Below, one piece after another: positions 8,628-15,470 of a stretch of DNA of 28,179 bases. The translations under genes and the position numbers were made by a program. The first letter of the stretch is position 1. Each line of letters begins with the position of its first letter. The DNA is from 21-14-0-10-32-9 sp964501945 (GTDB lineage: Archaea; Nanobdellota; Nanobdellia; Woesearchaeales; 21-14-0-10-32-9): the NCBI GenBank assembly GCA_964501945.1, contig CAZCTY010000011.1, positions 1 through 28,179 on the forward strand, given 5' to 3'. The notes below the pieces were generated by a model. That model did no database searches. It was not told the DNA's origin and saw only the letters and a program-made list of their open reading frames with translations.

Positions 8628-9319
8628 TAAAAAGTCTCAACGTCAGCTTCTTCTAACAATTCAGCAGACATAGTAGATAAAACAAATAAAGCCTGCTGCT
8701 GAGCTAAACTTTGCTTTAAATCCTCCCTGATTTCCTCAAAAGAAATTTCATTATCAGGCATCATAGCAACTTGCTCATCATACAAAGCCCTAGCTTCCTC
8801 TTCACTGACATCGATTTGTTCCATTTCATCTTCTAAGAGCTTTATGAATAACAAATCATCAAACTGACTTTCCAAAAAATCGCTATAATCTAAGCCATCA
8901 GCTTCAACAGCTAACTCAAGCTCTTGCAAGTCATGACCTTGAGCTTCAAAGATTTCCTCAACTTCTTCTGTAGAAACCTCATAACCCCTATCAATAGCTT
9001 CTTGAGCAATTAACTTCTTGCTAATTAACTCAGATACTGCTTCCTCAACACTAGCATCAAAGTTTTGAGCCCTAAATTCAGCTTGAATCGCTTCAACGTC
9101 AGAAGCATAAATATCCTCGTCATTAACAGTAGCAACAACGTCAGGAAGATCTACAAGTTCAGGCTCATCAAACCCATCAGGATCAAAAATATCCTGCTCG
9201 CCCCCCTCAGGATCATCATCAATAACAATTTCCTGCGCAGGCTCTTGCTCTTCAGGAGAACAAGCCGCAATAGTTAACAATGCAACCAAAGCAAAAGTCA
9301 ACAACAATAACTTCTTCAT
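8624..9319 (-). CDS. SurA_N-like lipoprotein, predicted extracytoplasmic chaperone
   Basis: The protein starts with a lipoprotein signal, MKKLLLLTFALVALLTIAAC, with the lipobox Cys at residue 20. An acidic linker of about 45 residues follows. The segment VATVNDEDIYASDVEAI, then EAVSELISKKLIAQEAIDRGYEVSTEEVEE, is the signature of the SurA N-terminal chaperone domain. No parvulin (peptidyl-prolyl isomerase) domain is seen in the 231 residues; the rest is helical and acidic. The ATG at 9319 is preferred over the one at 9331: GGTGATT lies at 9323-9329, matching the archaeal 16S rRNA tail. It probably binds exported proteins emerging from the Sec channel, in keeping with secDF nearby; this is inference. 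Confidence 0.85.
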   Translation of the reverse strand: MKKLLLLTFALVALLTIAACSPEEQEPAQEIVIDDDPEGGEQDIFDPDGFDEPELVDLPDVVATVNDEDIYASDVEAIQAEFRAQNFDASVEEAVSELISKKLIAQEAIDRGYEVSTEEVEEIFEAQGHDLQELELAVEADGLDYSDFLESQFDDLLFIKLLEDEMEQIDVSEEEARALYDEQVAMMPDNEISFEEIREDLKQSLAQQQALFVLSTMSAELLEEADVETFY

Positions 9320-9322
9320 ATA

Positions 9323-9360
9323 AATCACCAAGGGACATGAAAAAAAAGACTTTTATAAAT
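9323..9360 (-). promoter_or_regulatory. Promoter and start-deciding ribosome site of the SurA-like gene
   Basis: ATTTATAAAA at 9351-9360 (- strand) predicts transcription start near 9330, leaving an 11-base leader that is mostly GGTGATT (9323-9329). The ATG at 9331 would fall at or before the mRNA start, so 9319 is the start. Confidence 0.7.
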
Positions 9361-9423
9361 CTAACCCAAAAAACTTAAAAATAGAAAATTTAGAAAAATT
9401 ATAAAGAAAATAAATAAAAGAAA

Positions 9424-10308
9424 CTATTTGCCCCTTTGAAGAATTAATAAATCCTCAGTTGTAAGCTTTTTCTTTTTAGAAATTTTTTCTTCAACTTCTT
9501 TAGCCTTCTCTTTCAAAGTCTTCTCTTCTTCTTTAGCCTTCTTCTTAGCAGAAGCAACTTTTTGCTCCTTATTTTTCTGCTTAGACTCAAAGAAAACTTT
9601 GTGCTTATCTTGAAGCTCTTTATTAACAGAATTAAATTCCTCTTTAAACTCTAAAAACTTCTTATAAGCCTCATCCTCATTTACTTTAAGATCATCAACT
9701 TCTTTAGATTTAGTAATCAATTCCTCATGAATGTTTTGACTCTCTTGAGCCAAATCCTGAATCTCCCTATGAATAGCATTAGCCCGCTTTTTTAGAGAAC
9801 TCGTCTTATTAGAAACTTCCCTAAGCTCCTTTGTCGCATTAAACTGACCCTCAAATTCATCTAAAAGCTTCTTATTAGCCTTAATTTGCTTCATAATTTT
9901 CTGCTCTTTATCAAAACCCATAGGCTCAGTTTGAATTTTAAATTCTAATTGCTCTATGTCTTTTTTGATTTTGCCAGGACTTAACTTTTTACCCTTAACC
10001 TCAGGCAAAGGACCAGCTTCCTTTTTTTCTTTAACAATTACTTTAACATTATCAGAAATCTCTTTATTTAACTCATCACGATCTTTTTTAAGAGCCTTAA
10101 CTTTAGTCGTGAGCTCATTCCTTTTTTTCTTAAGATCTTTAATCTCACCAATTTTCTTCTTAATAGCATCAGAAAAGGATGCCTTCTTAGAAAACCAAGA
10201 TTCCTTATCAGCATTTAGCGAAGTTAACTTCTCTTTTAGAAGACTAACCTCATCTTTTGCCTGCTTCATCTGTTCTACAACTTCTTTTGATTCTTTCTCT
10301 TCAGTCAT
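9424..10308 (-). CDS. Archaeal coiled-coil protein, COG1340-like
   Basis: The 294 residues are almost entirely charged coiled coil, with a break near 95-110 (AGPLPEVKGKKLSPGKIKK) that would let two long helices fold back on each other. The stretch DIEQLEFKIQTEPMGFDKEQKIMKQIK resembles the conserved centre of archaeal COG1340 proteins, which have the form (I/L)E-x-L-E-x-x-(I/Q)QT...KE...I. The C-terminus KKLTTEDLLILQRGK is a small conserved-looking cap. No enzymatic motif is seen. Function is unknown; such proteins have been thought to bind nucleic acid or ribosomes, but nothing here proves it. It lies 50 bases after L12, with oligo-T runs and an AT-rich promoter-like element in the gap. Confidence 0.85.
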   Translation of the reverse strand: MTEEKESKEVVEQMKQAKDEVSLLKEKLTSLNADKESWFSKKASFSDAIKKKIGEIKDLKKKRNELTTKVKALKKDRDELNKEISDNVKVIVKEKKEAGPLPEVKGKKLSPGKIKKDIEQLEFKIQTEPMGFDKEQKIMKQIKANKKLLDEFEGQFNATKELREVSNKTSSLKKRANAIHREIQDLAQESQNIHEELITKSKEVDDLKVNEDEAYKKFLEFKEEFNSVNKELQDKHKVFFESKQKNKEQKVASAKKKAKEEEKTLKEKAKEVEEKISKKKKLTTEDLLILQRGK

Positions 10309-10320
10309 GATTGTTCACTA

Positions 10321-10333
10321 AAATATTTAAATT
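10321..10333 (-). promoter_or_regulatory. Possible TATA element of the coiled-coil gene
   Basis: AATTTAAATATTT on the - strand is centred slightly more than 20 bases before the ATG at 10308, a little close for the usual spacing. No ribosome site lies between. Confidence 0.35.
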
Positions 10334-10356
10334 AAAAAAAAGGTTTAAAAAAAAGG
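10334..10356 (-). terminator. Tandem oligo-T terminator of the L1-L10-L12 operon
   Basis: Right after the L12 stop, the - strand reads ACC-T8-AAACC-T8: two eight-T runs at 10347-10354 and 10334-10341, each preceded by CC. Doubling the T run would make termination of this highly expressed operon more efficient. Confidence 0.6.
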
Positions 10357-10358
10357 TT

Positions 10359-10667
10359 TTATCCGAATAAAGCGCCTAAGCCAGCCGCAGCTTCTTCTTC
10401 TTTAGGCTCTTCTTCTTTCTCTTCCTTCTTTTCCTCAGCAGGAGCTGCTTTTTCTTCCGCTGCAGGAGCAGCCGCAGGAGCAGCACTAGTCATAACAGCT
10501 GATTTAATAGCTTCATCAATATCAACGCCGTCAAGAGCTGCAACAAGAGATTTAACCCTTCCTTCATCAACTTTAACGCCAGCAGCTTCTAAAACTTTTT
10601 TAACAGAAGCTTCATCAACTTTTTGTCCCGCTTTGTGTAGTAACATTGCACCATATATGTATTCCAT
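10359..10667 (-). CDS. rpl12: Ribosomal protein L12 (archaeal P1 stalk protein)
   Basis: L12 dimers bind to L10 and form the ribosomal stalk that recruits translation GTPases. The 102 residues show the archaeal pattern: N-terminal helical dimerisation domain (MEYIYGAMLLHKAGQKVDEASVKKVLEAAG), an Ala/Glu/Lys-rich hinge, and the factor-binding tail AAAGLGALFG. A strong GGAGG at 10676-10680 lies 8 bases before the ATG. The gene starts 18 bases after L10 and is the last ribosomal gene of the operon. Confidence 0.98.
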   Translation of the reverse strand: MEYIYGAMLLHKAGQKVDEASVKKVLEAAGVKVDEGRVKSLVAALDGVDIDEAIKSAVMTSAAPAAAPAAEEKAAPAEEKKEEKEEEPKEEEAAAGLGALFG

Positions 10668-10675
10668 TTTTTATT

Positions 10676-10680
10676 CCTCC
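10676..10680 (-). promoter_or_regulatory. Ribosome binding site of rpl12
   Basis: GGAGG spaced 8 bases from the ATG at 10667; one of the two strongest sites in the window, in keeping with the multiple copies of L12 needed per ribosome. Confidence 0.75.
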
Positions 10681-10685
10681 AGGTT

Positions 10686-11540
10686 TTATTCCACCTTTTC
10701 CTTCAGACTACTTGCCTGAGCCTCTGCTTTAGCAAGCACCTGCTCTTTGTTGTCTGAGGTTATAATCATTTGTTCTAATGCAAGAGCGAAAGCGTCAGAG
10801 TGCGCTTTTTGCACAAGCATAGATATATTATCTGCAACAGGCAGAGCCAGTGAAACAGATAATTTAAATGCATTAGCATGAGCCTGCTTAATAGATTCTA
10901 AGAAAGCAGTTTCATCAATATCAAGTACATCCTTAGTTAAAACATCCCCCGCCTCAAAGGCAGCAGTTAAATTAAGACCAATTTCCATTGGATGAATTTC
11001 TAATCTTTGAAGAATACCTGCGAGCTTACCATCAACAACATCCCCTTCTTTAGCAACAACCTTATCTTCTTTGATAGCGACTTTACCACCATCAATACCA
11101 GCTTTAATACCAAACGCGCCAAGCTCCCCAATAATAGGACCTGGAGCAAAATTAGTACCACCCGCTTTAACTAAAATATCTTTAGGAGTCGTCTGACCTG
11201 CTTTGATAGGAGCAGACGATTTACTTTTCTTTAAAGTTTTAAATAAGCCAAAAGGATTGTCCTCAGAGAACAAAAGCGCAGGCATGCCTTTAAGATGAGG
11301 CGCCAGCTTAGATACTCCTTCTTTTTTAGAATTCTCTAAAGCGAACCTGATAAGTCTTTGCTTAGCCATCTTAAGATATGCTTTACCCCTCAAAGAAGCC
11401 CTCATATTCATTAATTGCTTAGCAGGTAAATTTTCCACATCAACAACAGCAACAACAGGGTACTTATCAATTAACTCTGCGAACTCTTTAACTAACTTCT
11501 TTTTTTCTTCTGAAACATTTGCTTGAATTTTCTCAGTCAT
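10686..11540 (-). CDS. rpl10: Ribosomal protein L10 (archaeal P0 stalk base)
   Basis: L10 anchors L12 dimers to 23S rRNA. The N-terminal rRNA-binding domain is clear (KLVKEFAELIDKYPVVAVVD, then LPAKQLMNMRASLRG), followed by the archaeal inserted domain (PGPIIGELGAFGIKAGIDGGKVAI) and helical spine segments that hold L12 (NAFKLSVSLALP and DAFALALEQMI). At 284 residues it is shorter than typical archaeal L10 (roughly 310-340) and stops at SSLKEKVE, without the charged hinge and the GLGALFG-like tail that archaeal P0 normally shares with P1. Only 18 bases separate its stop from rpl12, so no lost exon-like piece fits. It follows L1 by 11 bases in the same operon. Confidence 0.96.
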   Translation of the reverse strand: MTEKIQANVSEEKKKLVKEFAELIDKYPVVAVVDVENLPAKQLMNMRASLRGKAYLKMAKQRLIRFALENSKKEGVSKLAPHLKGMPALLFSEDNPFGLFKTLKKSKSSAPIKAGQTTPKDILVKAGGTNFAPGPIIGELGAFGIKAGIDGGKVAIKEDKVVAKEGDVVDGKLAGILQRLEIHPMEIGLNLTAAFEAGDVLTKDVLDIDETAFLESIKQAHANAFKLSVSLALPVADNISMLVQKAHSDAFALALEQMIITSDNKEQVLAKAEAQASSLKEKVE

Positions 11541-11551
11541 GATAATCAGCC

Positions 11552-12202
11552 CTATACATCTATTTTAATCGGCTTACTCATAGTTAATTTGAGCAAGACA
11601 TTTTTTATATTACTCCTCTCCCTAGGTAAATGGTTGAGTATTTGATCATACAACATTAAAACATTTTCTACAATTTCATCATCCTTCATGTCCTCTTTAC
11701 CAACACGAACCTGAACTACAGGAGACTTTTTAGCAGAAACCCTAACAGTACTTTGAAGCTTTTTATAAACAGGATCAACAGGTGCCTTACCTGGAAGAAT
11801 AGTTCCAAGCTTAGGATTAGGCATTTTACCACGAGTACCAAGAATCCTACCAAACGCTTGAGCGACCTTAGGCATTATATCAGCTTGAGCAATAAAAAAA
11901 TCATATTCAGAGGCAAGCTTTTTAGCCAACTTAGGATTTTTTTTGTATTCCTCAAACTCTGTTTGTTTAATTACTTTATCACAAACCTGAGCCGCATCGC
12001 TTAATTCCTGACCTACAAGAGCTGCAACTTTAACTTTTGCAGAAGTATGCTTTAAGTTAGTAAAGAAATCAACTTGCTCATCAGGATTCTTTAAGTTTAA
12101 GTCTTTAAGATTTACTATTAAATCGAAGGACTGAGCAAAATTCTTTTTGTTTTCAGGCCTACGCAATTCTTCTAATACTTTTATTAATGATTCTTTTTTC
12201 AT
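11552..12202 (-). CDS. rpl1: Ribosomal protein L1
   Basis: L1 forms the mobile arm at the E site of the large subunit and in several prokaryotes represses its own operon by binding its mRNA. The 216 residues match archaeal L1: FDLIVNLKDLNLKNPDEQVDFF at the start, a central domain with AQADIMPKVAQAFGRILGTRGKMPNPK (residues of about 106-132), and the C-terminal half returning to domain I. The ATG at 12202 has GGAGGG 8 bases upstream and a TATA box at 12265-12272. It heads the L1-L10-L12 operon; L11, often the first gene in archaea, is absent here, and an unrelated gene lies divergently upstream. Confidence 0.97.
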   Translation of the reverse strand: MKKESLIKVLEELRRPENKKNFAQSFDLIVNLKDLNLKNPDEQVDFFTNLKHTSAKVKVAALVGQELSDAAQVCDKVIKQTEFEEYKKNPKLAKKLASEYDFFIAQADIMPKVAQAFGRILGTRGKMPNPKLGTILPGKAPVDPVYKKLQSTVRVSAKKSPVVQVRVGKEDMKDDEIVENVLMLYDQILNHLPRERSNIKNVLLKLTMSKPIKIDV

Positions 12203-12210
12203 AATTATTT

Positions 12211-12272
12211 CCCTCCTACGAATAAGTAGTCGCTTACGGGTGAAACAAGAGAAATAACTCTCGCTTTATAAA
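12211..12272 (-). promoter_or_regulatory. Promoter, leader and ribosome site of the L1 operon
   Basis: TTTATAAA at 12265-12272 (- strand) predicts transcription start near 12243 and a leader of about 40 bases, longer than most here. GGAGGG at 12211-12216 is the ribosome site. The leader contains a CTAC-loop-GTAG stem directly before the site, and CCC near its 5' end can pair with the GGG of the site, a layout that could support translational control. Confidence 0.6.
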
Positions 12273-12310
12273 TCTTATTGATTTTTAATATAACAAAAAG
12301 AGACTGAGAA

Positions 12311-12340
12311 AATCCGAAAAAGCTGAAAAAAATCCGAAAA
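12311..12340. repeat. Direct repeat AATCCGAAAA upstream of the L1 promoter
   Basis: Two identical 10-base copies at 12311-12320 and 12331-12340, set 20 bases apart (about two helical turns), lie 40-70 bases upstream of the L1 TATA box in the divergent gap. They could be a regulator site for L1 or for the gene at 12384, or chance in A-rich DNA. Confidence 0.35.
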
Positions 12341-12383
12341 TAAAAACGCAATACATTAATTAAATAAAGAAATAATAAATTAT

Positions 12384-12755
12384 ATGAGAGAAGAAAAAGA
12401 ATTATATGAAAGACTGAATAAACTTAAAGATACAAGAATAGATTTAATAATGCAAGACGACTTACAAGATGAGAGAACTGGCGTTGAAAGCGTGGATGAT
12501 GTTGCTAATTATTTGAGCGAGGTAATTGAGAGTGTGAGCAAAAGAAGATGTACGCCTAACACCTTAAAGAAATATTTTGAATATGAATTAGAACAAGCAA
12601 TAGATAACAAAGAATATGAAAACATCCACGTTATAGGGAAAAACATAGGGAAAAAATACGCCGCGAGAGGAATAGTACAGCGAGAAATTTCTAAATACGC
12701 AATAAGCCACGCATTTACAAAATTAGCAAAAGAATACTACGAGAAAAAAGAATAA
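12384..12755 (+). CDS. Orphan helical protein, 123 aa
   Basis: I do not recognise this family. The protein is short, charged and predicted mostly helical, with no signal peptide, membrane segment or metal motif; there is one Cys (in KRRCTPNTLKKYF). The part HVIGKNIGKKYAARGIVQREISKYAISHAF is the least repetitive and the best place to look for a conserved core. Codon use (ATA, AAC, A- or C-ending) matches other + strand genes, supporting a real gene. It is divergent from the L1 operon; an AT-rich stretch TTAATTAAATAAAG at 12355-12368 may be its TATA element, which would make the mRNA nearly leaderless. Confidence 0.7.
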   Translation: MREEKELYERLNKLKDTRIDLIMQDDLQDERTGVESVDDVANYLSEVIESVSKRRCTPNTLKKYFEYELEQAIDNKEYENIHVIGKNIGKKYAARGIVQREISKYAISHAFTKLAKEYYEKKE

Positions 12756-12836
12756 AAATTACAATTAAAAATAAACATTTTAATAATTAATTAAATAAAA
12801 TATTAGTTGCATTGTTAGTATTCAAGAACAACAGAT

Positions 12837-12845
12837 TTTATAAAG
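12837..12845 (+). promoter_or_regulatory. TATA box of the 24-codon micro-ORF
   Basis: TTTATAAAG is centred about 26-27 bases before the ATG at 12867, the same spacing as the leaderless genes of this window, so transcription should start at or next to the ATG. Confidence 0.6.
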
Positions 12846-12866
12846 AGATAAATAAAAATTAAATAC

Positions 12867-12941
12867 ATGGCAGAGATAAGCTACAACGCAAAAATAAAAA
12901 ACAAAGACCTCAAATCTTTCTTTGAAGAAGACGAAGAATAA
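12867..12941 (+). CDS. Candidate 24-residue protein with PIP-box-like motif
   Basis: The frame from ATG 12867 to TAA 12941 codes 24 residues: MAEISYNAKIKN at the start, then KDLKSFFEEDEE. Three things support expression: a TATA box at exact leaderless spacing; codons typical of + strand genes here (AGC, TAC, AAC, ATA, GAC, CTC); and a precise fit, ending one base before the stop of the convergent GINS gene. The segment N-K-D-L-K-S-F-F follows the PCNA-interacting (PIP) pattern x-x-x-L-x-x-F-F, and FEN1 in this same window ends with Q-K-G-L-N-D-F-F. The first position is Asn instead of the usual Gln. A small PCNA ligand is a reasonable idea but not proven; a chance ORF remains possible at this length. 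Confidence 0.5.
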   Translation: MAEISYNAKIKNKDLKSFFEEDEE

Positions 12942-13592
12942 CTAAATACGCTCAGCACGATTTTTATCAAGCAAGAGCTTAGCAGTTGAGATAGGCATAC
13001 TAGTCTCATCACCCTTATTAAAAGGGCCATAAATTTTTTTATCAACACCCAAGAAACGAGGAAGATTGTTTAAAATTCTCAAATTAACAACCTCATCATC
13101 CCCAGCAGGGGAAGAATTAGATTCTTCTTTTTTAAAATCCTCACCGCGCTCTTTTTCATCAAAGGATTTGACTTTTTTACTTTCTCGAGCATCACCTACA
13201 AAATCATCATCAAAAATAACATCTAAAACCTCAGATTTATACTTATAGAAAAGATCACAAGCATCCTCAAAGAATTTCCTCTCAACATCCAAAAACTTAC
13301 TTGTATCAATTAAATCAGAACCAGTCCTAACCTTGCTCGAGGCAAGCGCCACGATTTTCTTTTCCCTCAACTCATATAATTCTTTTAAGATTTTTTTGAC
13401 GTTTTTGAGCTGAATATTAATTTTCTCCCTCTCACCACGAGAAGAAGATGCACTATAAGAATTTTTTTTCTCACGAATATACCCACGAACATCCTCATAA
13501 AAAGAACTCTCCAAATCCTGCAATTCACTCCTGCCCTTCTCTCGCCTAAGCAAATCAAAGAGAGTCTCATAAGTTACTTTAATTTCAGCCAT
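12942..13592 (-). CDS. GINS complex subunit, GINS51 (Gins15) type
   Basis: GINS joins MCM helicase and Cdc45/GAN to form the replicative helicase complex. The N-terminal helical A domain begins TYETLFDLLRREKGRSELQ with SFYEDVRGYI, and contains ELREKKIVALAS. After an acidic, disordered linker (about 140-165) comes the small B domain with LNNLPRFLGVDKKIYGPFNKGDETSMP and a closing KLLLDKNRAERI, the standard archaeal GINS ending. The A-then-B order is that of GINS51. A TATA-like element centred 27 bases before the ATG and no ribosome site point to a leaderless mRNA. Its stop codon directly abuts the convergent micro-ORF. Confidence 0.94.
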   Translation of the reverse strand: MAEIKVTYETLFDLLRREKGRSELQDLESSFYEDVRGYIREKKNSYSASSSRGEREKINIQLKNVKKILKELYELREKKIVALASSKVRTGSDLIDTSKFLDVERKFFEDACDLFYKYKSEVLDVIFDDDFVGDARESKKVKSFDEKERGEDFKKEESNSSPAGDDEVVNLRILNNLPRFLGVDKKIYGPFNKGDETSMPISTAKLLLDKNRAERI

Positions 13593-13613
13593 TATAAAAT
13601 AGGATTGAATGTT

Positions 13614-13625
13614 ATTTATATAAAT
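13614..13625 (-). promoter_or_regulatory. Leaderless TATA promoter of the GINS gene
   Basis: ATTTATATAAAT is palindromic and is centred about 27 bases before the ATG at 13592. No ribosome site lies between. Confidence 0.65.
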
Positions 13626-13693
13626 ATTATTAATTTAGAAACACCAAAAAAACACATAACCCCAAGAAAAGTCAAAGAAAATGCGAAACAGAG

Positions 13694-15424
13694 TTAAAAT
13701 ACTTTAAAATCAAGACAAATCCTATAAGTCCTAGGACTTTGCTGACCAGCTTTTATAAAATTCAATTTTTCATACTCAAACCCCCTTTTTTTACAAGCGA
13801 GCCTGACTTTTTCTTCTGCAAGAGAAAACTCAGATTCATGTAAGAAATTATAAAAATGAATGACAGTGCCTTTTTTAACAACGCTTAATGCAGCATCCAA
13901 GAAGTCCTCAGCGTTTTTAGGCAGAGGCATAAGAATCCTGTCAAAGAACCTTTTATGCTTATGCAACGCGATTTGACTATCAAACATCTCAACAGGATTA
14001 AACTCATCTTTGTTAATAACTTCCAAAATGCCTTTATTTACAAAAGGAAGAATCCTATCAAAATCAATTAAGCCCTTACCTAAAGATAAACCCTCTTTGA
14101 AGCCATCAGAATCAGAGATGTGAAAGTAAGTGTTGAATTTTTTTTGCATCTCAACTATGTGATTTACCAATTTAGAATTATCTTTATACACTAAATACAA
14201 ATGAGCCAAATCAATACAAACATTTTTTATACCAGCAGATTTAGAAATTCTTAAAATGTCCTCGGTTTTATTATAATAAGAACATAAATTTTCAAAAAAG
14301 AAGTAATCATAAAATTCTTTTAGCTCTTTAATATTTGCAATAATTTTTTTCTCAGCAATAACAGGATCATCCCAAGTTATATGAATAATAGCCCTAACAT
14401 CATGACGCGTGCAAATAGAACCAAGTTTTTTTAATTGCTTTAAAACACGACTAACATCTTCCCCACCTAAAACAGATTTGCTTTTTTCAAAAAAAGGCAT
14501 GTGCAAAAAAACTTCGATGCCTTTATTTTTTAATTCCACGATTCTCTTTTCTAAAAAAGAAGAATCTGACAAATCTTCCTCTTTTAAGTAAAGCTCTAAT
14601 ATTTTAGGATTTAACTTTAATCTATGCATGAGTTGCTCATTTGAAATAGAAGATTTTAAACCAATTATATTCTCATAAACCCTAGAGGATTCAACGTTAA
14701 CATCACCATTTATTAAAGTAACATTATAACACTTGTTAAAATCCAAGTTTTTCAAACCATAACTATGACCTGCAGGATTTAACTCAATACCTGTTATGTG
14801 CTTTGCAGAAGTATTTTTAGATAAAACGCACGGATACGGCGCGCAACCAGAAAACATAACAAGAACTTCCTCACCATTCTTTACGAGATTTGAAATCCTT
14901 TTACGCTCAGTAGATAGACGCGGAGAGAAATAAACTTTTTCAACATCAACTAAAATAGACACATCATTTTCTTTATGGACCGCCTCTTTAGTCTTAAGAC
15001 CTGCGAGCCACTTCATTTTCTGCGTCCTAAAATCACCCTCGTGCTTATCATCTTTTCTCAAAACAGTTTTTATATTTTTATGATTTTCTAAAAGCGCACT
15101 TGCAATAATTTTTTCTTTATCACGTAAATCATCATCAATCTCAAGAATAGCTATGTCCCCAACAACATCGAATGCAGATTTTAATTTAGATAACTCAAAA
15201 TCAGATAATTCCCCTTTTAATAAAGATTTCAAGCTTTTATCTTTTCTAATAATCTCATCAAAATCTTTTTCAACTAAAACAAAACCAGGCACGACTTTTT
15301 TTACAGGGAAAAAAATATAATTTCCTTGCTTGATTATTTTATGAGAATTACTCAACGCTCCAAGAGACATTAATTTATTTTTAACAAGTTCAGCATCCTT
15401 TAATTCTACTTTTACAGCTTTCAC
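13694..15424 (-). CDS. trm5: Trm5-like tRNA (m1G37) methyltransferase with an inserted endonuclease IV/xylose isomerase-like TIM barrel
   Basis: Trm5 methylates G37 next to the tRNA anticodon. Residues 1-250 match archaeal Trm5 (about 330 residues in all): QGNYIFFPV, FDVVGDIAILEI, HEGDFRTQ, VDVEKVYFSPRLSTER, SAM motif VMFSGCAPYP (189-198), GIELNP (212-217), NGDVN (239-243). The Trm5 sequence resumes at about 491: FDRILMPLPKNAEDFLDAAL, VIHFYNFLHE, final SPRTYRICLDFKV. Between them, at about 252-490, lies a TIM barrel with likely metal ligands H308, H348, E378, D405, H408, H435 and E468 in endonuclease IV order; the third-metal D-x-H pair is absent. So the methyltransferase is interrupted just before its catalytic (N/M)-x-L-P loop. 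The start is a GTG with a TATA-like element 27 bases before it. Identity of both parts is well supported; the reason for the fusion is unknown. Confidence 0.9.
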   Translation of the reverse strand: MKAVKVELKDAELVKNKLMSLGALSNSHKIIKQGNYIFFPVKKVVPGFVLVEKDFDEIIRKDKSLKSLLKGELSDFELSKLKSAFDVVGDIAILEIDDDLRDKEKIIASALLENHKNIKTVLRKDDKHEGDFRTQKMKWLAGLKTKEAVHKENDVSILVDVEKVYFSPRLSTERKRISNLVKNGEEVLVMFSGCAPYPCVLSKNTSAKHITGIELNPAGHSYGLKNLDFNKCYNVTLINGDVNVESSRVYENIIGLKSSISNEQLMHRLKLNPKILELYLKEEDLSDSSFLEKRIVELKNKGIEVFLHMPFFEKSKSVLGGEDVSRVLKQLKKLGSICTRHDVRAIIHITWDDPVIAEKKIIANIKELKEFYDYFFFENLCSYYNKTEDILRISKSAGIKNVCIDLAHLYLVYKDNSKLVNHIVEMQKKFNTYFHISDSDGFKEGLSLGKGLIDFDRILPFVNKGILEVINKDEFNPVEMFDSQIALHKHKRFFDRILMPLPKNAEDFLDAALSVVKKGTVIHFYNFLHESEFSLAEEKVRLACKKRGFEYEKLNFIKAGQQSPRTYRICLDFKVF

Positions 15425-15445
15425 AAAATAAAAGAATGAATAAAT

Positions 15446-15456
15446 GATTTAAATTA
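15446..15456 (-). promoter_or_regulatory. Leaderless promoter of the trm5 fusion gene
   Basis: The - strand carries TAATTTAAATC, centred about 27 bases before the GTG at 15424 with no ribosome site between, which supports the GTG as the start. Confidence 0.5.
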
Positions 15457-15463
15457 TTTTAGT

Positions 15464-15470
15464 AAAAAAA
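15464..15470 (-). terminator. Oligo-T terminator after pepF
   Basis: Seven T residues on the - strand follow directly after the TAG stop of pepF, before the trm5 promoter. Confidence 0.5.

Noticed and set aside
9332..9423. 13-codon frame starting at 9337 (+)
   Set aside because: It runs through the SurA-like gene's TATA box, has no promoter of its own and no motif.
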